In this document: piece by piece, positions 15,723 to 24,193 of the stretch
Layout: each line of letters starts with the position of its first letter
Numbering within the stretch: the first letter of the stretch is position 1
Assembly (NCBI RefSeq): GCF_000826545.1
Contig: NZ_CDME01000011.1
Coordinates: forward strand, 1,874,657 to 1,938,656
DNA: 64,000 bases
Direction: 5' to 3'
DNA from: Kibdelosporangium sp. MJ126-NF4
GTDB lineage: Bacteria > Actinomycetota > Actinomycetes > Mycobacteriales > Pseudonocardiaceae
The notes under the pieces: generated by a model
The model's input: the letters and a program-made list of their open reading frames with translations, nothing else
Told to the model about the DNA's origin: nothing
Database searches by the model: none
Position numbers and translations under genes: made by a program

Positions 15723-17660
15723 TTAGCGCTGGTCGCGGAAGGCGGCGAACAGCAGTCGCAGTCCGATCAGGATGCTGATCACCAGCAGGTTGTAGCCGAT
15801 CACCTGGTACAGCGTGATGTCCTCGACCAGGCGCGGGCCGCCGGTGGTGCCCAGCAGCAGCACGGCCATGATTCCCGTTGTCGCGCCGATGAACGCGAGC
15901 ATCAACTGGTGCACGATGCCGTTGAGCAGTTGGCGGTCGCGTTCGTCGGCGAACAGCCGGACGTTGACCGACAGCCTGCCTTCCTCCAGTGCGCCGCCGA
16001 TCCGGTCGATCCGGCGTGGCAGCCTGCGCAGCACGGGCAGCAGCGTCAGCAGCTCCTCGGTCACGGTCTTGCGCAGGGACGCCGGGTCCATCTGCTCGCT
16101 CAGCCGGACCGAGGCGTACGCCCGGGACTCGACCACGATGTTGAAGCCCGGTGCGAGCCCGGCGAGCGTTCCCTCCATGGTGGCCAGTGCGCGGAACACC
16201 GCCGCGATCTCCGGCGGCACGCTCAGCCCGTACCTGGTGACCAGGCGGAACAGGTCGGTGAACATCTCGACGTCGGGCGCGGCGCCGCCGGTGAAGTGCC
16301 GTGCGATGAACTGGCCGAGCGCGCGCTCCAGCTTCTGCTCGTCGATGTCGTCCGGCCGGGACACCACTTCGAGCAGCCCGTCGCGCAGCGCCGCCGGATC
16401 GCCGCGGTCGATGGCGAGCAGCAGGTTCTGCAGCCCGGTGCGCAGCGATCCGTCCAGCCTGCCGACCGAGCCGAAGTCCAGCAGGCCGAGCGTTCCGTCG
16501 TCCAGCAGCATCACGTTGCCGGGGTGCGGGTCCGCGTGGAACACGCCGTTGCGCATCACCTGGCGCAGCAGGCAGTGCAGCAGCGAACGGGCCAGTTCGG
16601 TGCGGTCGAGCCCGCGCGCGTCGATCAGCGCACCCGCCGAGCCCAGCGGGGTGCCCGCCAGCCTGCTCATGATCAGCACCCGGGTCGTCGCGCGGTGCAC
16701 GACGGGCACCTTGACGTCCGCGTCGGCCGCGACCGCCTGGATGTTCTTGGCCTCGCCCCGGAAGTCGAGCTCCTCCAGCAGGGCCTTGGCGAACCCGTCG
16801 GCGAGGGCGAGCACACCGAGCCTGCGGGCCCACTGCGTGCGCTCCTCGAGGGTCTGCGCGAGGCGGTACATGATGTCCAGGTCCCGTTCGACGATCGAGC
16901 GGATGCCCGGTCGCTGCACCTTCACCACGACATCCGTGCCGTCGGTCAGCTGTGCCCGGTAGACCTGGGCGACCGACGCGGACGCCAGCGGCGCCGTGTC
17001 GATCTCGGCGAACACGCCGTCCGGGTCGCCCAGTTCGTCGCGCAGGACCGTGTCGATCTCCTCGCGCGGGGCGGGGGAGACCTGGTCCTGCAGCCTGCTC
17101 AGCTCCTCGACGAACTCCGGCGGGAGCAGGTCGGCGCGGGTGGACAGGACCTGGCCGAGCTTGACGAACGTGACACCGGCCTCCTCCAGCGCCTGCCGCA
17201 GCGACCGGGCCACCTGCGAGCGTTTGACCGGGTCGCTGGTGCGCAACCGGCCGCGCAGCGCCGGGCCGAGACCGTGCCTGAGAGCGATCCTGGTGATCCT
17301 GGAGTAGCGCCTGGCCCGGCTGATCCGGCCGGGCAGGGAACGCAGCCCGCCGACGAACCAGATCCCGGTCCCGGTCGGCTTCATCACCTCCAGCACGAAC
17401 AGGATCGCGACGGCGACCAGCAGCACGCCGCCGAAGACGGGGATGATGAACAGCAGGGCGATCTCTTCCGACCCCGACTCGAACACCGTCGGCATCTGGC
17501 CGCCGATGAACCCGGCCGTGCTCCACGCCGCGAACGCCGCGAGCACCGCCCGGATCGTGCCGACGCGCACGCCCAGCACCTTGCGGGCACCCACGACCAG
17601 CACCCACGCGGACAGCACCAGCACCAGGACGCCCACGAGCGAAAACAGCACGTACCACAT
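15723..17660 (-). CDS. UbiB/ABC1-family atypical kinase
   Basis: Membrane-anchored atypical protein kinase-like protein, 645 residues. Three N-terminal hydrophobic segments (MWYVLFSLVGVLVLVLSAW and following) precede the ABC1 domain with its KxGQ signature (VTFVKLGQVLSTRADLLPPE), the Ala-rich loop (LASASVAQVYRAQL) and the catalytic HADPHPGN and LLDFGSVG motifs. Two C-terminal membrane segments close the protein. UbiB proteins support isoprenoid-quinone or lipid metabolism; the exact role here is unknown. It is convergent with the LLM gene across hairpin copy 1. Confidence 0.9.
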   Translation of the reverse strand: MWYVLFSLVGVLVLVLSAWVLVVGARKVLGVRVGTIRAVLAAFAAWSTAGFIGGQMPTVFESGSEEIALLFIIPVFGGVLLVAVAILFVLEVMKPTGTGIWFVGGLRSLPGRISRARRYSRITRIALRHGLGPALRGRLRTSDPVKRSQVARSLRQALEEAGVTFVKLGQVLSTRADLLPPEFVEELSRLQDQVSPAPREEIDTVLRDELGDPDGVFAEIDTAPLASASVAQVYRAQLTDGTDVVVKVQRPGIRSIVERDLDIMYRLAQTLEERTQWARRLGVLALADGFAKALLEELDFRGEAKNIQAVAADADVKVPVVHRATTRVLIMSRLAGTPLGSAGALIDARGLDRTELARSLLHCLLRQVMRNGVFHADPHPGNVMLLDDGTLGLLDFGSVGRLDGSLRTGLQNLLLAIDRGDPAALRDGLLEVVSRPDDIDEQKLERALGQFIARHFTGGAAPDVEMFTDLFRLVTRYGLSVPPEIAAVFRALATMEGTLAGLAPGFNIVVESRAYASVRLSEQMDPASLRKTVTEELLTLLPVLRRLPRRIDRIGGALEEGRLSVNVRLFADERDRQLLNGIVHQLMLAFIGATTGIMAVLLLGTTGGPRLVEDITLYQVIGYNLLVISILIGLRLLFAAFRDQR

Positions 17661-17759
17661 GGTCGGAACCCAACCAGACGGACGTATCAGCCGATGAGGT
17701 GACCCGGTTTCAGACCTGGGAGTGAGCCGCCCGCCCGGTCGACGTGTGAGGATCACGCT

Positions 17760-19007
17760 GTGGTTGGGGTGATCAGGGCGATCTTCGGGCCGGTCGGCTG
17801 GAAGCTGACCTACCGGCGGTGGACGTATCTCGTGCTGGGGGCGGCCCTCATCGTGCCCTTCGCGTTCGCCGGTGTGGCGATCGTGCCGCCGGTGCTGCGC
17901 CTGCTGCTGCCCGCCGACACCGCCGAACAGCCGCTGGTCGTCGCGGTGACGATGGCGCTGGCGATCGTCGTGTGGGCGGCGGGAACGTCGTTCATCCCGG
18001 CCGTGCGGGTGGTCGAAGGCACCGCCGCGCGGGAACTGCTCGGCTCGGGCGTGCCCATCCAGGCGTCGATGCGGGCAACGAACCTGGAGGCGCGGTGGAA
18101 GACGTGCCAGTGGTTCCTGGTGCACATCGTGGTCGGCGCGGTCATCGGCGCGCTCACACTGTTCGTCCCGATCGGCCTGCTGCAGTCGTTCGTGGCGCCC
18201 TTCACCGGCGAATGGCTGGTCATCCAGGATTCACCGGTGCGCGTTCCGGCCGGGTGGCAGTCGGCGTGGATCCCGGCCGTCGCCGTCGTCATGACGGTCC
18301 TGCTCGTGCACCTGGTGAACCTGGCCGGAGTGGGGATGACGAAGCTCTCGCAGGTGCTGCTCGGCCCGACCCCCGCCGACCACCTCGCCGAACTCAAGCA
18401 GCGCGCCGAGCAACTCGCCGAACGCAACCGGCTGGCCAGGGAACTGCACGACTCGGTCGGGCACGCGCTGAGCGTGGTCACCATCCAGGCCAGTGCCGCC
18501 GGGCGGGTGCTCGACACCGACCCGAAGTTCGCGCAGCGCGCGCTGTCGGCCATCGAGGAGTCCGCCCGTGCCGCGCTCGCCGACCTGGACCACGTCCTCG
18601 GTCTGCTCAGGGAGGACAAGCCGGGTACACAGCCGCAGCACACACTGGCCGACCTCGATCACCTGCTCGGTACCATTCGGCTGGCCGGGGTCACCGTCGA
18701 GACCACGATCACCGGTGACGTGCCCGGCCTGCCGTTCGCGGTGTCGACCGAGGCGTACCGGATCGTGCAGGAGTGCCTGACGAACGCGTTGAAACACGCG
18801 GGAAAGGTCACGGTGACGTTGGGAGTCGCGGCAGGCCACGATGCGCTGGAGGTGGTGGCGGCCAACCCGTTGACCGGCCACCCCTCGCCGCCGCGCGGTG
18901 GTCGCGGTATCGCGGGCATGCGCGAGCGCGCGACTGTCCTGCGTGGACAGATCGAGGCCGGTCCCGACGCGGGGACGTGGCGGGTGAGAGCGAGGATTCC
19001 GCTGTGA
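17760..19007 (+). CDS. Two-component sensor histidine kinase, NarL-partner type
   Basis: Membrane sensor kinase of 415 residues with about four N-terminal membrane spans (residues 20-190) and no large extracellular domain. The HisKA_3 box (ARELHDSVGHALSVVTIQA) contains the phospho-acceptor His230; the ATP-binding domain follows (YRIVQECLTNALKHAG, GGRGIAGMRERA). The GTG start follows GAGGAT by six bases, again a leaderless-looking arrangement. It phosphorylates the response regulator encoded 38 bases downstream. The short sensor suggests an intramembrane signal such as envelope stress; that is inferred. Confidence 0.9.
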   Translation: MVGVIRAIFGPVGWKLTYRRWTYLVLGAALIVPFAFAGVAIVPPVLRLLLPADTAEQPLVVAVTMALAIVVWAAGTSFIPAVRVVEGTAARELLGSGVPIQASMRATNLEARWKTCQWFLVHIVVGAVIGALTLFVPIGLLQSFVAPFTGEWLVIQDSPVRVPAGWQSAWIPAVAVVMTVLLVHLVNLAGVGMTKLSQVLLGPTPADHLAELKQRAEQLAERNRLARELHDSVGHALSVVTIQASAAGRVLDTDPKFAQRALSAIEESARAALADLDHVLGLLREDKPGTQPQHTLADLDHLLGTIRLAGVTVETTITGDVPGLPFAVSTEAYRIVQECLTNALKHAGKVTVTLGVAAGHDALEVVAANPLTGHPSPPRGGRGIAGMRERATVLRGQIEAGPDAGTWRVRARIPL

Positions 19008-19047
19008 GGATTGCGCTGTGAGGATTCCACTGTGAGGTCGGTGCTGT
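18992..19047 (+). repeat. Array of four 14-bp units between kinase and response regulator
   Basis: Units at 18992, 19006, 19020 and 19034: GAGGATTCCGCTGT, GAGGATTGCGCTGT, GAGGATTCCACTGT, GAGGTCGGTGCTGT. The kinase TGA falls at the first junction and the regulator GTG at the end of the last. Each of the first three units resembles the kinase's own start region (GAGGATCACGCTGTG). Confidence 0.85.
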
Positions 19048-19696
19048 GACAGTCAAGGTGCTGCTCGTCGACGACGAGGAGCTGATCAGGGCAGGCCTGC
19101 GGGCGATCATCGACGCCGAGCCGGACCTCGGTGTCGTCGGCGAGGCCGAGGACGGCGCCGACGTGCTGCCGCTGGTCACCAGGCTGGCGCCGGACGTGGT
19201 GCTGATGGACGTGCGGATGCCCGCGGTGGACGGCATCCAGGCCACCAGGCACATCCTCGACCGCGTGCCGAACCCGCCGAAGATCATCGTCGTGACGACG
19301 TTCGAGAACGACGACTACGTCTACGACGCGCTGCACGCCGGAGCCAACGGTTTCCTGCTCAAACGAGCACGGCCCGCCGAGATCGTGCGGGCGGTCAAGG
19401 TGGTCGTCGCCGGTGACTCGCTGCTGTTCCCCGACAAGATCAGGGCACTGGCCAAACGGCGCGGGCTGGAACCCGGCCGGTCAGGCCTGCGGGAGGCAGG
19501 TCTGACCGACCGGGAGGCCGAGGTGCTCAGGCTGATGGCCACCGGGCTGTCCAATGTGGAGATATCGGACCGGCTGTTCGTCAGTGTGCAGACGGTGAAA
19601 ACGCATGTGGGCAACGTGCTGTCGAAGCTGCACGCCCGCGACCGGACCCAGGCCGTGATCACCGCGTACGAATCGGGCTTCGTGACACCGGGCTAG
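19046..19696 (+). CDS. NarL/LuxR-family response regulator
   Basis: DNA-binding response regulator of 216 residues. The receiver domain has the acidic pair DD9-10, phospho-acceptor Asp55 (VVLMDVRMP) and the conserved Lys in FLLKRA; the C-terminal LuxR-type HTH reads LTDREAEVLRLMATGLSNVE, then VKTHVGNVLSKLHARDR. It is the cognate partner of the kinase just upstream. Its GTG closes a 14-bp repeat array. The stop lies 3 bases from the stop of the convergent MocR gene. Confidence 0.93.
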   Translation: MTVKVLLVDDEELIRAGLRAIIDAEPDLGVVGEAEDGADVLPLVTRLAPDVVLMDVRMPAVDGIQATRHILDRVPNPPKIIVVTTFENDDYVYDALHAGANGFLLKRARPAEIVRAVKVVVAGDSLLFPDKIRALAKRRGLEPGRSGLREAGLTDREAEVLRLMATGLSNVEISDRLFVSVQTVKTHVGNVLSKLHARDRTQAVITAYESGFVTPG

Positions 19697-19699
19697 GCC

Positions 19700-21139
19700 C
19701 TAGCGTCGTACCTCCGCCCATGCCTTGCTGAGGCGGTTGACCAGTTCGGTGAGGATGTCGTCGGGGAACCCGAACGGGAAACGGATGAAGTTGTCGTGCG
19801 CGCCGGACGGGTCGGTCGCCGCGCCGGGAACGACTTCGACGCCGTGCCGCAGCGCGGTCTGCGCGAAGATGCGGGCATCGGTGTTCGGCAGCTCGATCCA
19901 CAACGCGGATCCGCCGTCCGGTGTACGCCAACGCCATTCGGGCAGATGCTGGGTCAGCAGCTCCCGCGCCCGGCCGAGCCGTTCCCGCAACTGCGCGATC
20001 CTGGTCGCGGCGAGCTCGGGCAGTTGCGGCAGCAGCCGTGCGGCCAGTGCCTGGTCCAGCACCGGGCTGCCGAGGTCGGCCAGTGCCTTGTGCCTGGCCA
20101 GCCGCTCGGCGGTCTCGACCGACGCGCGCACCCAGCCGATCCGCAGGCCCGCCCACACGGACTTGGCCAGCGACCCGATCGTGATCACTTCCGCGTTGCT
20201 GCCTGCGAAAGCGGCGATCGGCGGTGGCGCGCCGTCGGAGGCGCCGACGGTGTACGCGTAGTCCTCGACCACCGGTACGGCGTACCGCGCGGCCAGTTCC
20301 ACGACCCGGCGGCGTCTGCTGGTGGACATCATCACACCGGTCGGATTGTGGTACGTCGGCATGACGTACAGCAGATCCGGCTGGTGCTCGGCCATCACCC
20401 GGCTGAGGATGTCCGCCCTGATGCCCTCGTTGTCCAACTCCACCCCGACCAGCCGCACCCCGGTGGCCCTGAGCACGTCGAGACAGCCGGGCCAGCTCGG
20501 TGTCTCCACCACCGCCGTCCAGCCGCGTCTCAGGTACATCTGGGTGATCAGGCCGATCGCCTGCTGGGCGCCGGTGGTGATGACGACCTGCTTGGGCTCG
20601 GTGGGCAGTCCCGCCGCGGTCAGGTGGGCCGCGACGGCCGATCTGAGCTCCGGCAGTCCGGCCGGGTGGTAGCCCGATCCGTTGAGCAGCGCGGGCAGGT
20701 CCGCGTGCACCAGGTCGAGCAGCGCTCCGCGCAGGTGCGGCGCGCCGGGGTCGTAGGCTCTGGCCAGCGAGATGATCTCGCCTGGCCCTTCGTTGGTGCG
20801 GTTGATGATCGGCGTCGCCCTGCCGAACACGCGTCCCTCGACACTCGGCCGGAACCCGGGTGGGCGGACCACCCGTGTGCCACTGCCGCGCCTGCTGTCG
20901 ACCAGGCCGATGGAGCGCAGTTCGTCGTACGCCGACACCACGGTCGCGCGGCTCACAGCAAGAGCCCGCGCCAGATCACGCTCGGACGGCAACCGCTCAC
21001 CGGCATGCAGATCACCTGCGTGGATGGCTCGGCGCACGGCCTCTGCCAACCTCCGGTACAGCGGCGCCCGCCCGGCTGACGTGCTCGTCCAGTCGCCGAG
21101 AACCTCGACGAGATCGGAGCCGTCGGTCAAACGGTCCAT
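19700..21139 (-). CDS. MocR/PdxR-type regulator (GntR HTH fused to PLP aminotransferase fold)
   Basis: Regulator of 479 residues. An N-terminal GntR winged HTH (LYRRLAEAVRRAIHAGDL, GERLPSERDLARALAVSRAT) is followed by a fold-type I aminotransferase domain with the PLP-lysine region ITIGSLAKSVWAGLRIGWV and the YVMPTYHNPTGVMM segment. MocR proteins sense PLP or amino compounds, often in vitamin B6 or GABA metabolism. I chose ATG 21139 after a GGGGGAG ribosome site, though the frame is open to 21295. No divergent PLP-synthase pair is adjacent, so the target is unclear. Confidence 0.9.
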   Translation of the reverse strand: MDRLTDGSDLVEVLGDWTSTSAGRAPLYRRLAEAVRRAIHAGDLHAGERLPSERDLARALAVSRATVVSAYDELRSIGLVDSRRGSGTRVVRPPGFRPSVEGRVFGRATPIINRTNEGPGEIISLARAYDPGAPHLRGALLDLVHADLPALLNGSGYHPAGLPELRSAVAAHLTAAGLPTEPKQVVITTGAQQAIGLITQMYLRRGWTAVVETPSWPGCLDVLRATGVRLVGVELDNEGIRADILSRVMAEHQPDLLYVMPTYHNPTGVMMSTSRRRRVVELAARYAVPVVEDYAYTVGASDGAPPPIAAFAGSNAEVITIGSLAKSVWAGLRIGWVRASVETAERLARHKALADLGSPVLDQALAARLLPQLPELAATRIAQLRERLGRARELLTQHLPEWRWRTPDGGSALWIELPNTDARIFAQTALRHGVEVVPGAATDPSGAHDNFIRFPFGFPDDILTELVNRLSKAWAEVRR

Positions 21140-21253
21140 TACTCCCCCTGAATGGCCCGCGATCCAGGGCCACAACTCCCTCTGCTCGTGCCAACCTTTT
21201 CCCACACTGATCGGTATTCTCGTGGGTTCGTTAGCACCCCGAGCGAAGAGTTC

Positions 21254-21297
21254 TCGTGAGTGGTTTGGCCGGTTAGCACCGGCCAACCCACTCACGA
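21254..21297. repeat. CTCGTGAGTG hairpin repeat, copy 2
   Basis: 44-bp inverted repeat with 20-base arms differing at one position and a TAGC tip; the arm contains TCGTGAGTGG and the apex is GGCCGGTTAGCACCGGCC. It lies just downstream of the GGDEF gene (minus strand) and upstream of MocR, fitting a terminator. Confidence 0.88.
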
Positions 21298-21312
21298 TGT
21301 GTGACCTGGGGT

Positions 21313-23004
21313 TTAGGCGACGGGCTGGCGGGCCTGGGGTTGTGGCCCGCGTGCGGGGCGGCCACGCAGCACGTCCACCCGGTCGGTGCCCGGCCGCCCG
21401 AGCACCCAGCTGGACCCGGGAACGGCCTTCGCCTGCTTCTTCAGCGGTGCCAGCATCGCCGACGCGTCACGGTAGGAGCCAACGGTGTTCGCGCCGCAGA
21501 CCAGCGACGCGAGCGACACCGTGACCGGCGTGCCCTCCGCGTACCACTCCGTGTCCAGCAGCACCCCGGCGAGCGCGGAGATCTCGTCGAGGTCGGTGAC
21601 GAGCAGGAAGTCGTCCCCGCCGACGTGGCCGACCAGCACGTTCGGCATGCTCGCCGACGCCTCGGTGATCCGGCGGCCGAAGGTCCTGATCAGGTCGTCG
21701 CCCGCGGCGAAACCCATGGTGTCGTTGACGGTCTTGAACGCGTCGACGTCCAGCCACGCGATGACGAACATCTCGTTGTCGGCGATGCGGCGGTCGACCT
21801 CGCGCGCGACCGAGTCCGTGCCCGGCAGCCGCGTCAGCGGGTTGAGCGAGACGGCCTGCTCCACCTTCATGTCGGCGACACCGCGGATCACGTCGCTCGC
21901 CCGCACGACGCCGACACAGCGGCCGCCCTCGTCGGTGACTGCCACGTCGTCGCCCGTGCGTTCCCAGTCGGTGTCACCGACCAGTTCGAGCAACTCCATG
22001 CCGGTCGCCTCGCGGTCGATCAGCAGCGGCCGGTCCGCGTGCCGGGACGCCTCGCGCTTGGCGTGCAGCGCGTGGCCGTACGGCCCGGCGACGATCAGCA
22101 GGAACCGGCTGCGGTCGATCGACCACTGCGGCCGCCACGTCTCGTCGACCAGGACGATGCCGTTGATGTCCGGGCGTTCGGCGAGCGTGGCGCGGACCTC
22201 CTCGGCGGTCGCGGTGACCGGGAGCATCAGCGCGGGGTGCAGGAAGTCGGTGACTTTCGGCGGTTTCACCGCGGTGACACGCCTGCCCGCCGCCTCGGCC
22301 AGTGTCCGGATGCGGCTCGGGTCGACGATCGAGTCGGCGAGGTACTCGCCCTGTGCCACGCGCACACCGAGCCTGCTCAGGGTGGCGAGCTGGTTGTCGT
22401 TGGTCACGTTGACCGCGGCGAGCCGGGAGTCGGTGCGCGATGCCAGGCGAACGAGCGCGTCGAGCATCGCGGTGGTTGCCGCGTCGTCCGGGGTGGCCAG
22501 CAACTTCGACTGGACCTTGATCATGTTCGGCGCGGCCTCGGCGATCAGCGCGAGCGGCACGTCACCGTCGCCGATGCCGTCGAGGGCGATCCGGAACCCC
22601 TCGGCACGCAGCTTGGCGATGCCTTCGAGCAGATCGGCCCGGCGGGCCTGGCAGAACGGCGTGCCGATCTCGAACACGACGTCGCTGCTGTGCCGGTTGG
22701 AGTGCCGCAGCACGGGCAGCAGGTGGTGCAGCAGCTCGTCCGTGCGAGCCGCTGTCGATGCCAGGATGTTGACGTGCAGCGGGATCGCCGGATCCTGCCG
22801 CTCGGCGGCGAGCAGCGCGTGCCCTGCCAGCGCGATGTCGGTCCTGGTCAACTGCCCCGCCCGGCCGGCAGCCTTGAACAGGCTGTGGATGGTGCCGGAC
22901 GACGGCACCGGGAGCGCTTCTACGGCGATGACACGCCCAGTACGTGTGCTGAGCAACGGCTGGAACGCGAAGTTCATTTCTTGCGTCGCGGACACGGCAC
23001 ACAT
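21313..23004 (-). CDS. EAL-CBS-GGDEF protein with degenerate EAL domain
   Basis: Putative cyclic-di-GMP regulator of about 563 residues, with no membrane segment. The N-terminal EAL domain has the EAL triplet (RVIAVEAL), but DDFG is changed to DGIG and IKID to IKVQ, so phosphodiesterase activity is doubtful. A CBS-like middle region (RPLLIDREATGMELLELVGD, CVGVVRASDVIRGVADM) follows. The C-terminal GGDEF domain looks competent: LDVDAFKTVNDTMGFAAGDD and GGDDF, without an RxxD inhibitory site. Start choice is open: ATG 23004, TTG 23016 or ATG 22977. Hairpin copy 2 follows the stop. Confidence 0.88.
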   Translation of the reverse strand: MCAVSATQEMNFAFQPLLSTRTGRVIAVEALPVPSSGTIHSLFKAAGRAGQLTRTDIALAGHALLAAERQDPAIPLHVNILASTAARTDELLHHLLPVLRHSNRHSSDVVFEIGTPFCQARRADLLEGIAKLRAEGFRIALDGIGDGDVPLALIAEAAPNMIKVQSKLLATPDDAATTAMLDALVRLASRTDSRLAAVNVTNDNQLATLSRLGVRVAQGEYLADSIVDPSRIRTLAEAAGRRVTAVKPPKVTDFLHPALMLPVTATAEEVRATLAERPDINGIVLVDETWRPQWSIDRSRFLLIVAGPYGHALHAKREASRHADRPLLIDREATGMELLELVGDTDWERTGDDVAVTDEGGRCVGVVRASDVIRGVADMKVEQAVSLNPLTRLPGTDSVAREVDRRIADNEMFVIAWLDVDAFKTVNDTMGFAAGDDLIRTFGRRITEASASMPNVLVGHVGGDDFLLVTDLDEISALAGVLLDTEWYAEGTPVTVSLASLVCGANTVGSYRDASAMLAPLKKQAKAVPGSSWVLGRPGTDRVDVLRGRPARGPQPQARQPVA

Positions 23005-23037
23005 ACTGCCCAACAAGTCCCACTTTCGACGAATACG

Positions 23038-24132
23038 TCACCGATTGTTCATGTGTCTGACTCGGGCAATCACCGATTTGGCGCACACCACGCGTGTTCG
23101 ACCGGATGCTTTCCGGAAGATGCGCAGCATTGCGGCCATCGTCGCGCCGGGATCGTCCCGGCCGGAAAGATAGCCACGTTGTGCGTCGGGTGGTAGGTCA
23201 AAAAATAACTCAAAGAATCGTAGCGACTCGGCGGCGGAGAGTGACAACAGTGTTTCCAGTCCGCAGTGCCTGAGGAAATGGACCAGCCGGGCGCGCCGGG
23301 TCCACAGCGCGGGCCACGGATCCTCGCCTGCGGCGATCACCGCCGCGATCATCGGCGCGAGCCGGAATGCCTCGCCCACGCTGTACCCGGCGGCCGGGTG
23401 CACAAAACCGGCCGCCGCGCCGAACGGAAGCACCGGACCTCGTTTAGGCCGTGGCGTGTCGATGGGAAAACGCACGCGCTCGACGTCGGCGGTGTCGATC
23501 TTTATCCCGTAAGGATCAAGGCGTTCCCGCAGTGCCTGGCGCAGGGCCCGGAAATCCATTGCCGGGCGCCGCGCCAACGCCGTCTCTTCGAGAAGGACTT
23601 TGCCGCCACCGAGCGGCATCGCGTACAGGAACGTGTTGTGGTCGGAGCGCCAGTCCATGAAGATCGCCTCGCCCGGCGCGACCACCGGCGCGGCGGTCTG
23701 CTCGTCCACGATCACGCCGTATGCCGTCTGTTCGGCCGTGCCACCGCGGGAACCCATCGCGTTCACAACGGTTTTCGCCGTGAGCACCCGGCCGTCGGCC
23801 AGTTCCAGACTGGTCGCGGTCGCGGTGACCACCCGACCGCTGACGACCGTGACGTTCTTGCTCAGCGCGGCCATCAGCCGATCGTTGTCCAGAATGGCGT
23901 AGTGCCGTGCCACGACGTGCGGTTTGGTGGTGTACGCCCGCACGACCCTCGGCTCGGCGGCGGTGACGTCCGGCGGCAGCAACGCCAACTCGTCGCCCCA
24001 CAGGCCGTAGGTCGCGGGCCACCGCCGCAGCGGCTGAGGAGCCACGATCGTGGTCTCCAGCCCCAGCCGGGCACAGTGCGCGGCGAGCGCCCACCCCGAC
24101 GGCCCGGCGCCCGCGATCATGACGTCGGGCAT
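23038..24132 (-). CDS. Lycopene cyclase-family flavoprotein (CrtL type)
   Basis: FAD-dependent cyclase-like enzyme of 364 residues. The N-terminal dinucleotide fold reads VMIAGAGPSGWALAAHCARLG; cyclase-family stretches include PATYGLWGDELALLP, VNAMGSRGG, FMDWRSDHNTFLYAMPLGGG with VLLEETALARRPAM, and PFGAAAGFVHPAAGYSVGEAF. CrtL-type cyclases form the beta or epsilon rings of carotenoids. No other carotenoid gene (crtE, crtB, crtI) is nearby, so it is a solitary copy. It is divergent from dgt, with 61 bases between them. Confidence 0.85.
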   Translation of the reverse strand: MPDVMIAGAGPSGWALAAHCARLGLETTIVAPQPLRRWPATYGLWGDELALLPPDVTAAEPRVVRAYTTKPHVVARHYAILDNDRLMAALSKNVTVVSGRVVTATATSLELADGRVLTAKTVVNAMGSRGGTAEQTAYGVIVDEQTAAPVVAPGEAIFMDWRSDHNTFLYAMPLGGGKVLLEETALARRPAMDFRALRQALRERLDPYGIKIDTADVERVRFPIDTPRPKRGPVLPFGAAAGFVHPAAGYSVGEAFRLAPMIAAVIAAGEDPWPALWTRRARLVHFLRHCGLETLLSLSAAESLRFFELFFDLPPDAQRGYLSGRDDPGATMAAMLRIFRKASGRTRVVCAKSVIARVRHMNNR

Positions 24133-24181
24133 ATCCCGATTGGATCACGCCGTGTCCAAGCGCTGGTGAGCGAGGTGCTAG

Positions 24182-24187
24182 TACCGT
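24182..24187 (+). promoter_or_regulatory. Putative -10 box for leaderless dgt transcript
   Basis: TACCGT followed by six bases and then the ATG of the dGTPase gene; no Shine-Dalgarno sequence is present. Confidence 0.5.
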
Positions 24188-24193
24188 GCTGCC

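Noticed and set aside
15678..17702. A 674-codon open frame opposite the UbiB/ABC1 kinase gene
   Set aside because: It is the GC-rich shadow of the real gene: Gln/Arg/His-rich with no motif. The same applies to other long antisense frames (2679-4247, 4248-5750, 9892-11961, 27184-29895, 42843-44567).
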